Assembly: GCF_003284925.1 (NCBI RefSeq)
Contig: NZ_QMEX01000035.1
Span: forward strand, 1 to 32,926
From: Mycolicibacter senuensis
Lineage (GTDB): Bacteria; Actinomycetota; Actinomycetes; Mycobacteriales; Mycobacteriaceae
Length of the DNA: 32,926 bases
Direction: 5' to 3'
This document shows positions 1 to 7,923 of this stretch, piece by piece. Under the pieces are notes generated by a model. That model did no database searches. It had not been told where the DNA came from and saw only the letters and a list, made by a program, of their open reading frames with translations. A program made the translations under genes and the position numbers. The number at the start of each line of letters is the position of its first letter. The stretch's first letter is position 1.

Positions 1-71
1 GCGTGGCCGTCCACAGCGCGGCGGCGACCAACCACCACAGCAGCGTTTCGCCGGCCGCTCCCGCAAACCGG

Positions 72-485
72 CTACTTGCCCCGGACACGGCGGTTGTGCC
101 TCTTGATCGCCGTGACCAGTTCCGATTTCTTCATCGTCGAGCGGCCGTGAATGTCCAGCCGGCGCGCGACGTCCATCAGATGTCGCTTGCTGGCGTTGGC
201 GTCGACACCCTCGGCGGACGGTCCCGAGTTGTTCGGGCCCCCGCCCTGCGCGCGCTTATCCGACGGGCCGCGGTTCTTCTTGGGCTCCCAGTGGTCTCCA
301 ACCTTTTCGAAACTGTGCTTGAGCGCCGCGTAGGCGACCCGGTGGGCGCGCTGCTCGCTGCCGTACTCCTTGGCGGCCGCGTCGTGCGCTTTGGCGAAGG
401 TGCGTTGCGCCTTCGCGCTGGATCGTTGCAGCGTGCTCGGCAACTCACTTTGCTTGGCGGCGCCCCGCTTCGTCGTCTTGGGCAT
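72..485 (-). CDS. ChaB-domain protein with Rho_N/SAP-like tail
   Basis: Small basic protein of 137 aa. The N-terminal half (about residues 12-65, containing LPSTLQRSSAKAQRTF, QRAHRVAYAALKHSFEK and WEPK) has the pattern of the ChaB family, once annotated as a cation-transport regulator but of unclear function. After a Gly/Pro-rich linker, the C-terminal 35 residues (SKRHLMDVARRLDIHGRS, then KSELVTAIKRHNRR) look like a Rho N-terminal/SAP-type helix-turn-helix, suggesting nucleic-acid contact. The ATG at 485 is preferred over an in-frame TTG at 497 because a GGAGG lies 5 nt before it. A SigF-like promoter sits just upstream. Domain assignment is by recognition of motifs; the function is not known. 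Confidence 0.85.
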   Translation of the reverse strand: MPKTTKRGAAKQSELPSTLQRSSAKAQRTFAKAHDAAAKEYGSEQRAHRVAYAALKHSFEKVGDHWEPKKNRGPSDKRAQGGGPNNSGPSAEGVDANASKRHLMDVARRLDIHGRSTMKKSELVTAIKRHNRRVRGK

Positions 486-520
486 GAAGACCTCCAATCA
501 GCGACTGCAGTCCGGTCTGC

Positions 521-546
521 ATACCCCCCGAACCGGTTCGGCAACC
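521..546 (-). promoter_or_regulatory. SigF-like promoter of the ChaB gene, with palindromic spacer
   Basis: On the minus strand GGTTG (542-546) and GGGTAT (521-526) are separated by 15 nt, one mismatch from the mycobacterial SigF pattern GGTTT-N15-17-GGGTA. Transcription would start near 514, giving a leader of about 29 nt. The spacer is a perfect 14-bp palindrome, CCGAACCGGTTCGG (528-541), which could be an extra operator. Inferred from the motif only. Confidence 0.5.
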
Positions 547-595
547 ATGTCGAACCTGCCGACGACGTTTGCGGGGCCGATCACCGGGCAACCCG

Positions 596-709
596 GATGC
601 CGAACGATTCCGTGGATTGCTCACTGCCCGTGCCCGGTTCGTCTCGGTGTACTTCGAGGACTCGCACGACACCGAGGACGCGGCCACCAAGCTCGACCTG
701 ACCCGATGA
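596..709 (+). pseudogene. 5' fragment of an Rv2629-like (Vms1/eRF1-type) gene
   Basis: This frame reads DAERFRGLLTARARFVSVYF and then EDSHDTEDAATKLDLTR before a TGA at 707-709. This matches the beginning of the Rv2629-like family, typically about 370 aa, where the motif SVYF(D/E)DSHDTxDA is characteristic. No further family sequence follows the stop in any frame I could read, and no good start codon precedes it. It is best read as the surviving 37 codons of a deleted gene. The rest of 486-793 holds only this relic and the ChaB promoter. Confidence 0.6.
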
Positions 710-793
710 GGCGCTGCCGTGGCGCGCGATCGCAGTCGGCGCGGGCGTGGTGGCCGCCGGCGGGACGACCCATCCGGCCGACGACGTCCGTGC

Positions 794-2344
794 TCATCCG
801 GATTCCGCCCAATCGTCATCCTCGAAGAGGTGTCGTTGCCCGAGGCCCTCGACGGCCACCGCTTCGTAGGCGGCCTCGTCGAACAGCGGGTCGTCGAACA
901 ATGGATCATCGCGAACCGGGTCGCCGGGCCACGGCCAGTCGGCGTCGGGCGCTGGCAGGTCCTCGGGCGGCGGGCGGCGGTGGTAGTCGATGACGGCTTC
1001 GATGAAGTGGAAGGGATTGACCCGCGGCTGACCGCGCTCGCGGTGTGGCGGCGGGATCCACTCGACCCGGCCGGATTCGCCGAGCAGGGTGCGCCAGCCC
1101 TGCTCGCTGGCCATCCGATTATCCGGCGCACATGCCAGAGCGAGGGTATCGATGTCGGTTTGACCGTTGTTGGCCCAATCCTGTTCCAGATGGTGCGCCT
1201 GGGACAGGTACCCCGAGACCGTGCACCCGGGTCGGGTACAGCCGCGATCGCGTGCGTGCAACACGATGCGCTGGTCAGCCGAAGCGATGCGCTTGGTGCG
1301 ACCCAGCCACAACGCTCGCCCCCGGCCGTCGAAGATACTCAGGTAGTGATACGAATGGGAGGCCATGCGCAGCAGGTCGCTCATCGGCAACAGCGATCCG
1401 CCGGCGGTGTGCGCCTTGCCGGCCCCAGCCTGCAGTTCGGCCAGCGTGGTTGAGACGATCACCGTGACCGGCAGCCCGTTGAGCCGGCCCAGATCTCCGC
1501 ACGCCAGCACCGCCCGGGAAGCGGCCAGCAGCGCGTCGTGGTGGCGCTGATCGCGGGTGCGGTGATCAGCCTGGATCTGTTCTTGGCTCGGTGTCCCACT
1601 GACGCAGGGCGTTTCATCGGCGGCGTTGCACATGCCGGGCGCTCCGAGTTTGGCCAGGATCGGCTCCAGGGTGGCCCGCAACCCGGGGGTGATCTTGCCC
1701 GAAAGGGTGCTCATCCCGTCGGCGTCTTGGCGACTCAGCCGCAGCCCGCGCCGGGCCTGACGTTCCCGGTCGGTGATATCCCCGTCGGGGTTCAGCGCCG
1801 CCAACAGGTGGTCAGCCAACCGCTGAAAGGTCTCCGGGCCGAACTGTCCGGCCAAAACCGCCAGGTCGCGTTCGGCGCGCTCCCGATCCGCGGCATCGAC
1901 GGCGGCCGGAATCTTCGCCATCGTCTTGCGGGCGATCGCCGTATGCTCCGGGCCGATGCGCCCGCGCGCTTGGGCGGTGGCCAACTCGGGCAGCACCGGA
2001 GCCAGCGGCTCCCCGGTCACCGCGGTGCGCGGACCGAGTTCCGCGGCCTCGGCCAACCGCCGTTGCGCCGCGGCGCTGCTGATCCGCAACCGCTCGGCCA
2101 GCGCCCTGCCCACAGAGCACTCCCGCAACGGCCCGGCATCGCCCTCGGTGACGAGCCGAGCCAGAATCTGATGATCGATAGCCGGTGCTCGCCACGCCAG
2201 CGCTTCCCGGCGGGCCAGCACGTCCACCAGCTCCTCGGTGGTCAGCGCGGCAAAGGAGCATTGTTCCAGTCGGTCATGGGCGGCCTCGGCCGCGTCGAGG
2301 CACGCCATGATGGTGTCTCGATCCGCGAATGCGTCCCTGCCCAT
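794..2344 (-). CDS. 13E12-family protein (DUF222 + HNH endonuclease domain)
   Basis: About 516 aa. The N-terminal two thirds is the alpha-helical DUF222 region (e.g. LTTEELVDVLARREALAWRA, then LGPRTAVTGEPLAPVLP and ARGRIGPEHTAIARKTM). The C-terminal part has an HNH nuclease core: the zinc-type Cys pair in RDRGCTRPGC, the AHHLE motif, and NGQTDIDTLALACAPDNR. This is the large mycobacterial REP13E12 family, usually multicopy. Its biological role is not established, although copies serve as integration sites of phiRv1-type elements in M. tuberculosis. ATG 2344 is chosen; ATG 2308 (504 aa) is an alternative. The acidic C-terminus ending DDDWAESG appears complete. No flanking repeats or integrase were seen. 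Confidence 0.9.
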   Translation of the reverse strand: MGRDAFADRDTIMACLDAAEAAHDRLEQCSFAALTTEELVDVLARREALAWRAPAIDHQILARLVTEGDAGPLRECSVGRALAERLRISSAAAQRRLAEAAELGPRTAVTGEPLAPVLPELATAQARGRIGPEHTAIARKTMAKIPAAVDAADRERAERDLAVLAGQFGPETFQRLADHLLAALNPDGDITDRERQARRGLRLSRQDADGMSTLSGKITPGLRATLEPILAKLGAPGMCNAADETPCVSGTPSQEQIQADHRTRDQRHHDALLAASRAVLACGDLGRLNGLPVTVIVSTTLAELQAGAGKAHTAGGSLLPMSDLLRMASHSYHYLSIFDGRGRALWLGRTKRIASADQRIVLHARDRGCTRPGCTVSGYLSQAHHLEQDWANNGQTDIDTLALACAPDNRMASEQGWRTLLGESGRVEWIPPPHRERGQPRVNPFHFIEAVIDYHRRPPPEDLPAPDADWPWPGDPVRDDPLFDDPLFDEAAYEAVAVEGLGQRHLFEDDDWAESG

Positions 2345-2420
2345 ACATCGCACACTAGTTCGACCCACCGACACAAAACGGTCCGGCTTCGGATCCCGGC
2401 GATTAAGGAAACGGTGCGAA

Positions 2421-3428
2421 TCAACGCCGCCGCGCGGCGGCCAGCACACCGGCCCCGGCCGCACCCAGCGCGGTGGCCGCACCGGCGACCAACCCGGCGT
2501 GGCGGGCGGCCCAGAGCTGCGGGCTGTGCGCGTGCGAGGAGTCGTCGAACTGCCCCCGCGCCCCGTGGTCGCTACCGGGCTGCTGGTCGAGTGGCTCCCA
2601 AAGATTGTGCGGCGGCACACCGTCGACGCGTTCACCGGTCTGCTGCGAGTCGTAGCCGGTACGGGCCAGGTAGCGGTCCAGCAGCGGTGCGGCGACGCGC
2701 TGCGCCAGCAGGGTGGCCACAGTACTCTCACCGACCCAGTACTGCTTGCGGCGCGGATGGTCGGCGGCACGCAACACCGCCCGGGCGACCAGCTGCGGCT
2801 GATAGATCGGTGGCACCGGCTGGGGATGGCGAGGCAGCCGGGACAGCACCCAGGAGAACTGCGGGGTGTTGACCGCCGGCATCTGAACGATGGTGATGTT
2901 GACCCCGGAGCGTTCGTGCAGCAGCTCGCAGCGCACCGACTCGGTGAAGCCGTTGACGGCGTGTTTGGCACCGCAGTAGGCCGATTGCAGCGGGATCGCC
3001 CGCTCCCCCAGGGCCGAACCCACCTGCACGACGGTGCCGTGGTCCCGGGGTTTCATCTTCGCCAGCGCCACCATGGTGCCGTAGACGAAGCCGAGGTAGG
3101 AGACCTCGGTCACCCGTTTGAACTCCTCGGGCCCGATCTCGCTGAACGGCGCGAACACCGAGGCGAAGGCGACGTTGACCCAGATGTCGATCGGACCGAG
3201 TTCGGCCTCGACGCGGTCGGCGGCGGCTGCTACGGCGGCGTAGTCGGCGACGTCGATGCTGATGGGCAGCGCGGTTCCACCGGCGTCCTCGACATCGCTT
3301 GCCGCGCCCCGTAATCCGGCTTCGCCCCGCGCGAGCAGGGCCACCTTCGCGCCGCGGGCACCGAACCGTTGCGCGACGGCGCGGCCGATCCCGGCACTGG
3401 CTCCGGTGATGACGACGGTCTGAGTCAT
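2421..3428 (-). CDS. SDR-family NAD(P)-dependent oxidoreductase with hydrophobic tail
   Basis: A 335-aa short-chain dehydrogenase. The Rossmann nucleotide-binding motif TGASAGIG is at residues 8-15. The catalytic triad is visible as Ser138 (VGSALGE), Tyr151 and Lys155 (YCGAK). The usual NNAG after strand 4 is replaced by NVAFAS. It is longer than a classical 250-aa SDR: a C-terminal extension ends in a Gly/Ala-rich hydrophobic stretch (AGLVAGAATALGAAGAGVLA) followed by arginines, suggesting membrane attachment. Its ATG overlaps the stop of the GMC gene (ATGA), so it is the last gene of the leftward operon that starts near 6400. The substrate is not known. Confidence 0.92.
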   Translation of the reverse strand: MTQTVVITGASAGIGRAVAQRFGARGAKVALLARGEAGLRGAASDVEDAGGTALPISIDVADYAAVAAAADRVEAELGPIDIWVNVAFASVFAPFSEIGPEEFKRVTEVSYLGFVYGTMVALAKMKPRDHGTVVQVGSALGERAIPLQSAYCGAKHAVNGFTESVRCELLHERSGVNITIVQMPAVNTPQFSWVLSRLPRHPQPVPPIYQPQLVARAVLRAADHPRRKQYWVGESTVATLLAQRVAAPLLDRYLARTGYDSQQTGERVDGVPPHNLWEPLDQQPGSDHGARGQFDDSSHAHSPQLWAARHAGLVAGAATALGAAGAGVLAAARRR

Positions 3429-5098
3429 GACTGGAATCCCTTCTGCAGAACCTGCTTTCCGGCCAGCCGCTCGGCGAGCCGGGAGGCCAGCGCCATGATG
3501 GTCAGTGCCGGGTTGGCCGACCCCTGGGTCGGGCACACCGAGCCGTCGGAGAGGAACAGATTGGGCACCCCCCATACCCGGTGATCGGCGTCGACCACCG
3601 AGTTCTCCGGCGTGGTGCCCATCCGGGCGCCCCCGATCAGGTGGGCATAGCGCTGGATGGTGAGCACGTCCTGCGCGCCGGCCGCGTAGAGGATGTCGGT
3701 GATCACCTTGGTGGAGTACTCCATATTCGCCTTGTCGTTGTCGCAGCGGGTGTAGTCCATTCGGGCCACCGGGAGGCCGAAGTCGTCGGCCTCGTCGGCC
3801 AGTGTGACCCGGTTGTCGGGCAGCGGCAGTAGTTCGTTGAGGACCCCGATCGTGCTCCAGTGGTTGTAGTCGCGCATGTATTCGCGCATCGCCCGTCCCC
3901 AGTGCCCGTCGGCGAGCACGTGCTCGGCCCAGCCGATCGGCAGCGGTGAGACGGTCTGGATGGAGAACCCGCGCGCGAATCCGCGCGTGGCGTCGGTTTC
4001 GTAGAACTGCTCGCTGCTCACCTGCGGCGGCGGCGCCTTGTACATCCGCAGCTCCTCGGGCCACCGGCCGGCCGTCTGGGAGGCACCTTGGACCATGACG
4101 TACCGGCCGACCTGATCGGTGTTGTTTCCCAGCCCGTTGGGGAACCGGGAACTGGTCGAATTGAGCAGCAGCCGTGGGGTTTCGATGGAGTAGCCGGCCA
4201 CCGCGACGACCTTGGCGCGCTGCAGGTGCTCGGTGCCGTCGCTGTCGAGGTAGACGACACCGCGGGCCGCACCGGTGTCGTCGAGTTCGATCCGGGCGGC
4301 CATGCTGTCGGCCCGGATCTCCACGCCGTGTGCCAGCGCGTCGGGCAGGTGAGTGACATAAGGGCTGGCTTTGGCGTTGACCTTGCAGCCCTGCAGACAG
4401 TAGCCGCGGTAGATGCAGTGCGGCCGGTTTCCGAAGGTGCCGTTGACGATCCCGACCGGACCGACCCGCATCTCGATTCCGAGATTGAGCGCGCCCTCCC
4501 ACAGCTTTGACGCGGCAGCGGAGATCGGATGCGGCGAGGACGGGTAGCGGTGCGGATACCCCCACGGCCAGTTCTGTCCCGCCACCGGCAGTTCGGCCTC
4601 CAGCACTTCGTAGTGGCGGCGGATGTCCTCGTAGTCGATCGGCCAGTCCGCTCCGACCCCGTCGAGACGGTATGTCCGAAGGTCGCTGGGGTGGAACCGC
4701 GGGCAGTAGCCGGCGTAGTGCACCATCGAGCCGCCGACGCCGCGACCGGAGTTGTTCTTGCCCAGCTCGATCGGGTCGTCGCCGCCGATGATGCGTTTCT
4801 GCGTCCAGTACAGCGGGTGCGATCCGGCTTCATCGGAGACCCAGTCGGTGTCGGGGTGCCAGAACGGCCCCGCCTCGATGATCACGATCCGCCAGCCGGC
4901 CTGTGCCAGTCGCTGCGCCAGCACCGATCCGCCGGCGCCGGCCCCGACGACGACCAGGTCGACCTCGTCATCGGTCGCATACCGGCGCATCGTGTTCTCA
5001 CCGGGCAACTGCCGCGATTGCACATCGAGCAGGAACCGTGAGTCATTGTCGGGTGGACCCAGCGATCCTTTGAGCAGGCCCCGCCAGAAATCGCCCAC
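3425..5098 (-). CDS. GMC-family FAD-dependent oxidoreductase
   Basis: A 557-aa flavoprotein of the glucose-methanol-choline family. The ADP-binding fold GAGAGGSVLA lies at about residues 52-61, followed by the acidic end of strand 2 (IIEAGPF). The C-terminal GMC block contains the expected catalytic pair, His at about 486 (YAHLIGGARMG) and Asn at about 529 (TQGSANPALT). The Cys-containing CIYRGYCLQGCK segment resembles gluconate 2-dehydrogenase and related membrane dehydrogenase flavoproteins. The GTG start overlaps the TAG of the subunit-3 gene by one base (TAGTG), indicating translational coupling. Probably oxidises an alcohol or sugar acid; the substrate is unknown. Confidence 0.93.
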   Translation of the reverse strand: MGDFWRGLLKGSLGPPDNDSRFLLDVQSRQLPGENTMRRYATDDEVDLVVVGAGAGGSVLAQRLAQAGWRIVIIEAGPFWHPDTDWVSDEAGSHPLYWTQKRIIGGDDPIELGKNNSGRGVGGSMVHYAGYCPRFHPSDLRTYRLDGVGADWPIDYEDIRRHYEVLEAELPVAGQNWPWGYPHRYPSSPHPISAAASKLWEGALNLGIEMRVGPVGIVNGTFGNRPHCIYRGYCLQGCKVNAKASPYVTHLPDALAHGVEIRADSMAARIELDDTGAARGVVYLDSDGTEHLQRAKVVAVAGYSIETPRLLLNSTSSRFPNGLGNNTDQVGRYVMVQGASQTAGRWPEELRMYKAPPPQVSSEQFYETDATRGFARGFSIQTVSPLPIGWAEHVLADGHWGRAMREYMRDYNHWSTIGVLNELLPLPDNRVTLADEADDFGLPVARMDYTRCDNDKANMEYSTKVITDILYAAGAQDVLTIQRYAHLIGGARMGTTPENSVVDADHRVWGVPNLFLSDGSVCPTQGSANPALTIMALASRLAERLAGKQVLQKGFQS

Positions 5099-5844
5099 TA
5101 CGAGCCCTCTTCTTGCACCAGTCTCACCGGGTCCTTGTCGGTGGCGCCACGACTCTCGGACGGTTCACGCACCGACGCCGGGCCGCTCGGTCCACCCAGC
5201 CGCATGTATCCGCGCGGGTAAGCCGGCCCACCGAATCCGATCTCGTTCCACGCCCACGGATGCGAGTAGAACGCCGTCAACGCCATGCGCATGCACACCG
5301 ACCACGCCCGGCTCTCGTTCAACCGCGACCATGCGCCGCCGTACAACCCGCCGCGGGAGAACTGTTCGACCAGCGCGAGTTGGCTGGGAACCTCGGCGTC
5401 GGCGAATGACGCCCTGCCGTACCGCTGCTTGGCGGCCTCGTCCAGTCCTTGCAGCACCAGCCGCCAGGTGTCGCCGTCATCGGGCATGTCGGCGTACTGG
5501 TAGCCGTCAAGCCGGCCGTCGGCCAGTTTGGCGTCGACGAACTCGGCCACCGGCACGCGCGGGTCCTTGTCTTGTGCCAGCACGATGTCGCAGAATGCCC
5601 GCAAGGTGGGCTCCTCTGCGGCGGTGAAGAACCGCAACGGTCCCGGCGGCTCGAGCCGGGCCAGCACCACCTTGCGGGTGGCCTCGTCCCAGCTGTCCTG
5701 CGTCTCGAGCACGTCGAAATCGGGATAGCGCCCGATCATCTGCGGTGTGGTGCCGCGGCGCTGCCGGGGCAGCCAGGACGGGTGCGGGGGTTGGCGATCG
5801 GCACGCAGGTTCGGCAGATGGTCGGGGCGGGAGGTGTCGGCCAT
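5098..5844 (-). CDS. Gluconate 2-dehydrogenase subunit 3-like protein
   Basis: A 248-aa protein matching the gluconate 2-dehydrogenase subunit 3 family: FFTAAEEPTLRAFCDIVLAQ, a DxxVPVAEFVDAKLADGRLDGY-type segment, and the C-terminal FYSHPWAWNEIGFGGPAYPRG with its PxGYMRLG end. These proteins partner membrane GMC flavoproteins and often carry a Tat signal; no clear signal peptide is visible here, and the N-terminus is Pro/Arg-rich. It sits directly before the GMC gene (stop and start overlap), which supports a heteromeric dehydrogenase. The cytochrome c subunit found in acetic-acid bacteria is not encoded nearby. Confidence 0.85.
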   Translation of the reverse strand: MADTSRPDHLPNLRADRQPPHPSWLPRQRRGTTPQMIGRYPDFDVLETQDSWDEATRKVVLARLEPPGPLRFFTAAEEPTLRAFCDIVLAQDKDPRVPVAEFVDAKLADGRLDGYQYADMPDDGDTWRLVLQGLDEAAKQRYGRASFADAEVPSQLALVEQFSRGGLYGGAWSRLNESRAWSVCMRMALTAFYSHPWAWNEIGFGGPAYPRGYMRLGGPSGPASVREPSESRGATDKDPVRLVQEEGS

Positions 5845-5857
5845 TGGCGGCGGCCCG

Positions 5858-6355
5858 TCAGCGTTCGCGGCGCAGCACCGCGGCCAAGAGCCCCATGCCG
5901 CCGACCATCGCCATCAGGCCGGGTGCCGCGATCGGCGGGCCCATCGGAACGTTGTAGGACGCATTCCGCCAACCGCCCGGTTTGCGGGCCACTCCGCGGG
6001 CGTGCAGGTACTCCCCGAGCAGGCCGTTGGCGGCATAAGCGCCGGCCGTCAACGGCAGCCAGCGTTTGGCCCAGCGGCGGGAGAACACCCCGCCGATGCC
6101 GGCGACCACCACCGGCGGCGTGACCAGCACCGGGCTCCACATCCACTTATTGCCGAAGCCGGCCTTGTAGTGCTCGAGATAGATCTCGGCGGTCGTCACC
6201 ACCGCGGCGAACGCCGTCATCGCCGACAACGACCGCTCGAAGCGGCCGTGCGCGACGTTGCGCAGCATGTGATCGACGAGGTCGCCGGCTTCGCCGATCC
6301 ATTCTGCGTGACTTCCTGCCCGCAAACCGGATTCGCCCGGGCCCAGCAACATCAT
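5858..6355 (-). CDS. Four-helix membrane protein, first gene of the GMC operon
   Basis: About 165 aa with four hydrophobic segments (around TAFAAVVTTAEIYLEHY, WSPVLVTPPVVVAGIGGVF, LPLTAGAYAANGLLGEYLHA and GLMAMVGGMGLLAAVL) and a basic C-terminus RRER. I do not recognise a named family. It ends 13 nt before the subunit-3 gene on the same strand and is the promoter-proximal gene, so it may anchor the GMC/subunit-3 dehydrogenase or carry electrons. ATG 6355 is taken, with a GGAG 8 nt upstream. A GTG at 6364, with GAGG 5 nt upstream, is equally plausible and would add three residues. Confidence 0.75.
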   Translation of the reverse strand: MMLLGPGESGLRAGSHAEWIGEAGDLVDHMLRNVAHGRFERSLSAMTAFAAVVTTAEIYLEHYKAGFGNKWMWSPVLVTPPVVVAGIGGVFSRRWAKRWLPLTAGAYAANGLLGEYLHARGVARKPGGWRNASYNVPMGPPIAAPGLMAMVGGMGLLAAVLRRER

Positions 6356-6412
6356 CTGCCGCACTCCGTCCTCGCGTTCCTCGCGTTCGTCGATGTCCGC
6401 AGATTTGCGGCA

Positions 6413-6438
6413 GTACCCCGCTGCTGCAGGCACCAAAC
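6413..6438 (-). promoter_or_regulatory. SigF-like promoter for the GMC operon
   Basis: Minus strand: GTTT (6435-6438), 16 nt, GGGTAC (6413-6418). The start would fall near 6407, giving a leader of about 40-50 nt to the first gene. The -35 lies only 5 nt from the -35 of the divergent promoter at 6444-6470. Motif match only. Confidence 0.6.
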
Positions 6439-6443
6439 ATCGA

Positions 6444-6470
6444 GGTTTCGACAGCGGTGGAAGCGGGAAT
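6444..6470 (+). promoter_or_regulatory. SigF-like promoter for the 6.5-8.9 kb run
   Basis: Plus strand: GGTTT (6444-6448), 16 nt, GGGAAT (6465-6470). Predicted start near 6477, about 22 nt before the ATG at 6499. Placed back-to-back with the leftward promoter. GGGAAT departs from GGGTA at one position. Confidence 0.55.
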
Positions 6471-6498
6471 TATCGGGGTACCGATGAATGGAGGACGG

Positions 6499-6732
6499 AT
6501 GCGGATCGGTGGGCTGGCCGGTGCGATTGTGCTGATATGGCTGCTTATCGGCGTTTTCGCCGCATGGCAGCGAGACTATTTCCACGGGCATGAGACCAGT
6601 TGCGCGACTGCCGGAACCATTGCGGTCACCACACTGGCCGGCCCGCTGAACTATCTCGGGTTCAACCCGGTCGTGACGGATTGCCATGTACCGCAGCCCT
6701 CGTCGCAGGGTGCGGTCGTTCGGATCGTTTAA
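6499..6732 (+). CDS. Small membrane-anchored or secreted protein (77 aa)
   Basis: A 77-aa protein starting MRIGGLAGAIVLIWLLIGVF, an uncleaved anchor or signal-like helix, followed by an extracytoplasmic tail with two cysteines (HETSCATAG and VVTDCHVPQ) that could form a disulfide. The ATG at 6499 is chosen over upstream in-frame starts (6457, 6484) because GGAGG lies just before it. I recognise this only as a conserved mycobacterial hypothetical type. It is 15 nt upstream of the DUF6131 gene and probably shares its transcript. Confidence 0.7.
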   Translation: MRIGGLAGAIVLIWLLIGVFAAWQRDYFHGHETSCATAGTIAVTTLAGPLNYLGFNPVVTDCHVPQPSSQGAVVRIV

Positions 6733-6747
6733 CAGAAGGGATCGGTG

Positions 6748-6903
6748 ATGATTGCACTCGGAGTGGTCTTGCTTATTCTGGCGCTCGTTCTCAAGATCAA
6801 TGTGTTGTGGACGATCGGAATCATTCTGGTGGTGATCGGCGCGGCACTATGGATTCTGGGAGCGATCGGGCGTCCGGTGGCGGGTCGGCGTTACTGGTAT
6901 TGA
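6748..6903 (+). CDS. DUF6131-family small membrane protein (copy 1)
   Basis: A 51-aa protein, MIALGVVLLILALVLKI followed by NVLWTIGIILVVIGAALW and ending GRPVAGRRYWY. It has two hydrophobic segments separated by a short loop and the invariant GRPV-GRRYWY tail typical of the DUF6131 family. A GAAGGG precedes the start. It is very similar in length and sequence to the minus-strand gene at 24810-24965, so the window holds two paralogues. The function is not known; its position behind a SigF-like promoter suggests a stress-related membrane role. Confidence 0.85.
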   Translation: MIALGVVLLILALVLKINVLWTIGIILVVIGAALWILGAIGRPVAGRRYWY

Positions 6904-6954
6904 CCAGCGCCGCCCCCGGCAGCGTTAAACTGACCGGGTTCTGCGGCCCGCTCG

Positions 6955-7923
6955 ATGACGGGGGCACATGCGATGGCTGCCGCTGCCGACCACGGCTCCT
7001 TCAGTCATGTCGCGCTGTTCTACCGATCGCCGAGGGATTACGTAGCGCACCTGGTGCCGTTCCTCGCCGACAGCGCGGCCGCCCGGATCCCCGTCCTGGT
7101 GGCGGTACCCGAGCCCAATCTCTCGCTGCTGCGAGACGCCCTTCCCGGGGGGATCGCCGACTCCGTGACGATGGCGGATATGAGCCGGGTCGGACGCAAT
7201 CCCGGGCACATCATCGGCGGCGTGTTCGGCGCGTTTGCTGCCCAACATCCCACCGGACCGGTGCGAATGGTCGGCGAACCGGTCTGGCAGGGCCGATCCG
7301 ACCAGGAGTATCCGGCCTGTGTCCAACATGAAGCCCTGATCAACTGGGCGTTCACCGGCCGGGAGGTCACGGCTCTTTGCCCGTATGACGCAACGAATCT
7401 GGACTCCGACATCCTCCTCGACGCCGAGATCACCCATCCGCGCCTGGACGGTGCCGGGCATCCGGAGCGCATCAGCACGGCCTTCGCCCCCGAGGCGGCC
7501 TGGGCACGCTACAACGAGCCGTTGCCGAGCAGCCCGACCGCGGCGAGCTGCACCCTGACCGAACTCACCGGTCTGGCCGGCGCCCGGGCGTTCGCCGCCA
7601 AGTACGCCCGCTGGTTCGGATTCTCCGATGCCGACATCGCCGACCTGCAACTGATCGTCAACGAACTGGCCTCCAACAGCCTGCAGCACGGGCGCGGCCC
7701 GTGCACCCTGCTGCTCTGGGAGTCGGCCGGACAATTGGTCTGCCAGGCGCGCGACTCCGGCCACCTGGCGGACCCGATGGCGGGCCGACGGCCGATCACC
7801 TACGGCGACCCGCAAGGGTTCGGATTGTTCGTGGTCAACGCCACCGCGGACCTGGTGCGAATCCACACCGCAGCATCCGGGACCACGGTGCAGGCGCACC
7901 TGCGGATGAGGGAGTCAGCATGA
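6955..7923 (+). CDS. RsbA-like anti-sigma regulator (MEDS + HATPase domains)
   Basis: About 322 aa (316 if ATG 6973 is used). Residues about 15-175 form a MEDS (MEthanogen/methylotroph, DcmR Sensory) domain, beginning FSHVALFYRSPRDYVAHLVP and including the VRMVGEPVW and NxxF/CPYD regions. The C-terminal 130 residues are an RsbW-type GHKL ATPase: N-box LIVNELASNSLQHG, G1-like ARDSGHLADP, and GFGLFVVNATAD. The family acts by partner switching, holding a sigma factor or binding a STAS antagonist. Candidate STAS partners are encoded at 16.6 kb and 21.0 kb. The stop overlaps a downstream ATG (ATGA). Confidence 0.88.
   Translation: MTGAHAMAAAADHGSFSHVALFYRSPRDYVAHLVPFLADSAAARIPVLVAVPEPNLSLLRDALPGGIADSVTMADMSRVGRNPGHIIGGVFGAFAAQHPTGPVRMVGEPVWQGRSDQEYPACVQHEALINWAFTGREVTALCPYDATNLDSDILLDAEITHPRLDGAGHPERISTAFAPEAAWARYNEPLPSSPTAASCTLTELTGLAGARAFAAKYARWFGFSDADIADLQLIVNELASNSLQHGRGPCTLLLWESAGQLVCQARDSGHLADPMAGRRPITYGDPQGFGLFVVNATADLVRIHTAASGTTVQAHLRMRESA

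Noticed and set aside
1..71. Possible membrane-protein end on the minus strand at the left edge
   Set aside because: A hydrophobic reading (LLWWLVAAALW) exists, but the stretch is too short and lacks a start codon to support a call.
794..2344. The 13E12 gene as a mobile element or prophage edge
   Set aside because: No integrase, terminal repeats or target duplication were seen around it; it appears as a single-domain-family gene.
1538..2872. A 444-codon plus-strand ORF
   Set aside because: It is the antisense of the 13E12 and SDR genes; its Arg/Pro-rich translation has no motifs. The same applies to long antisense frames at 17680-19152, 18317-19795 and 25032-26510, common in DNA of this GC content.
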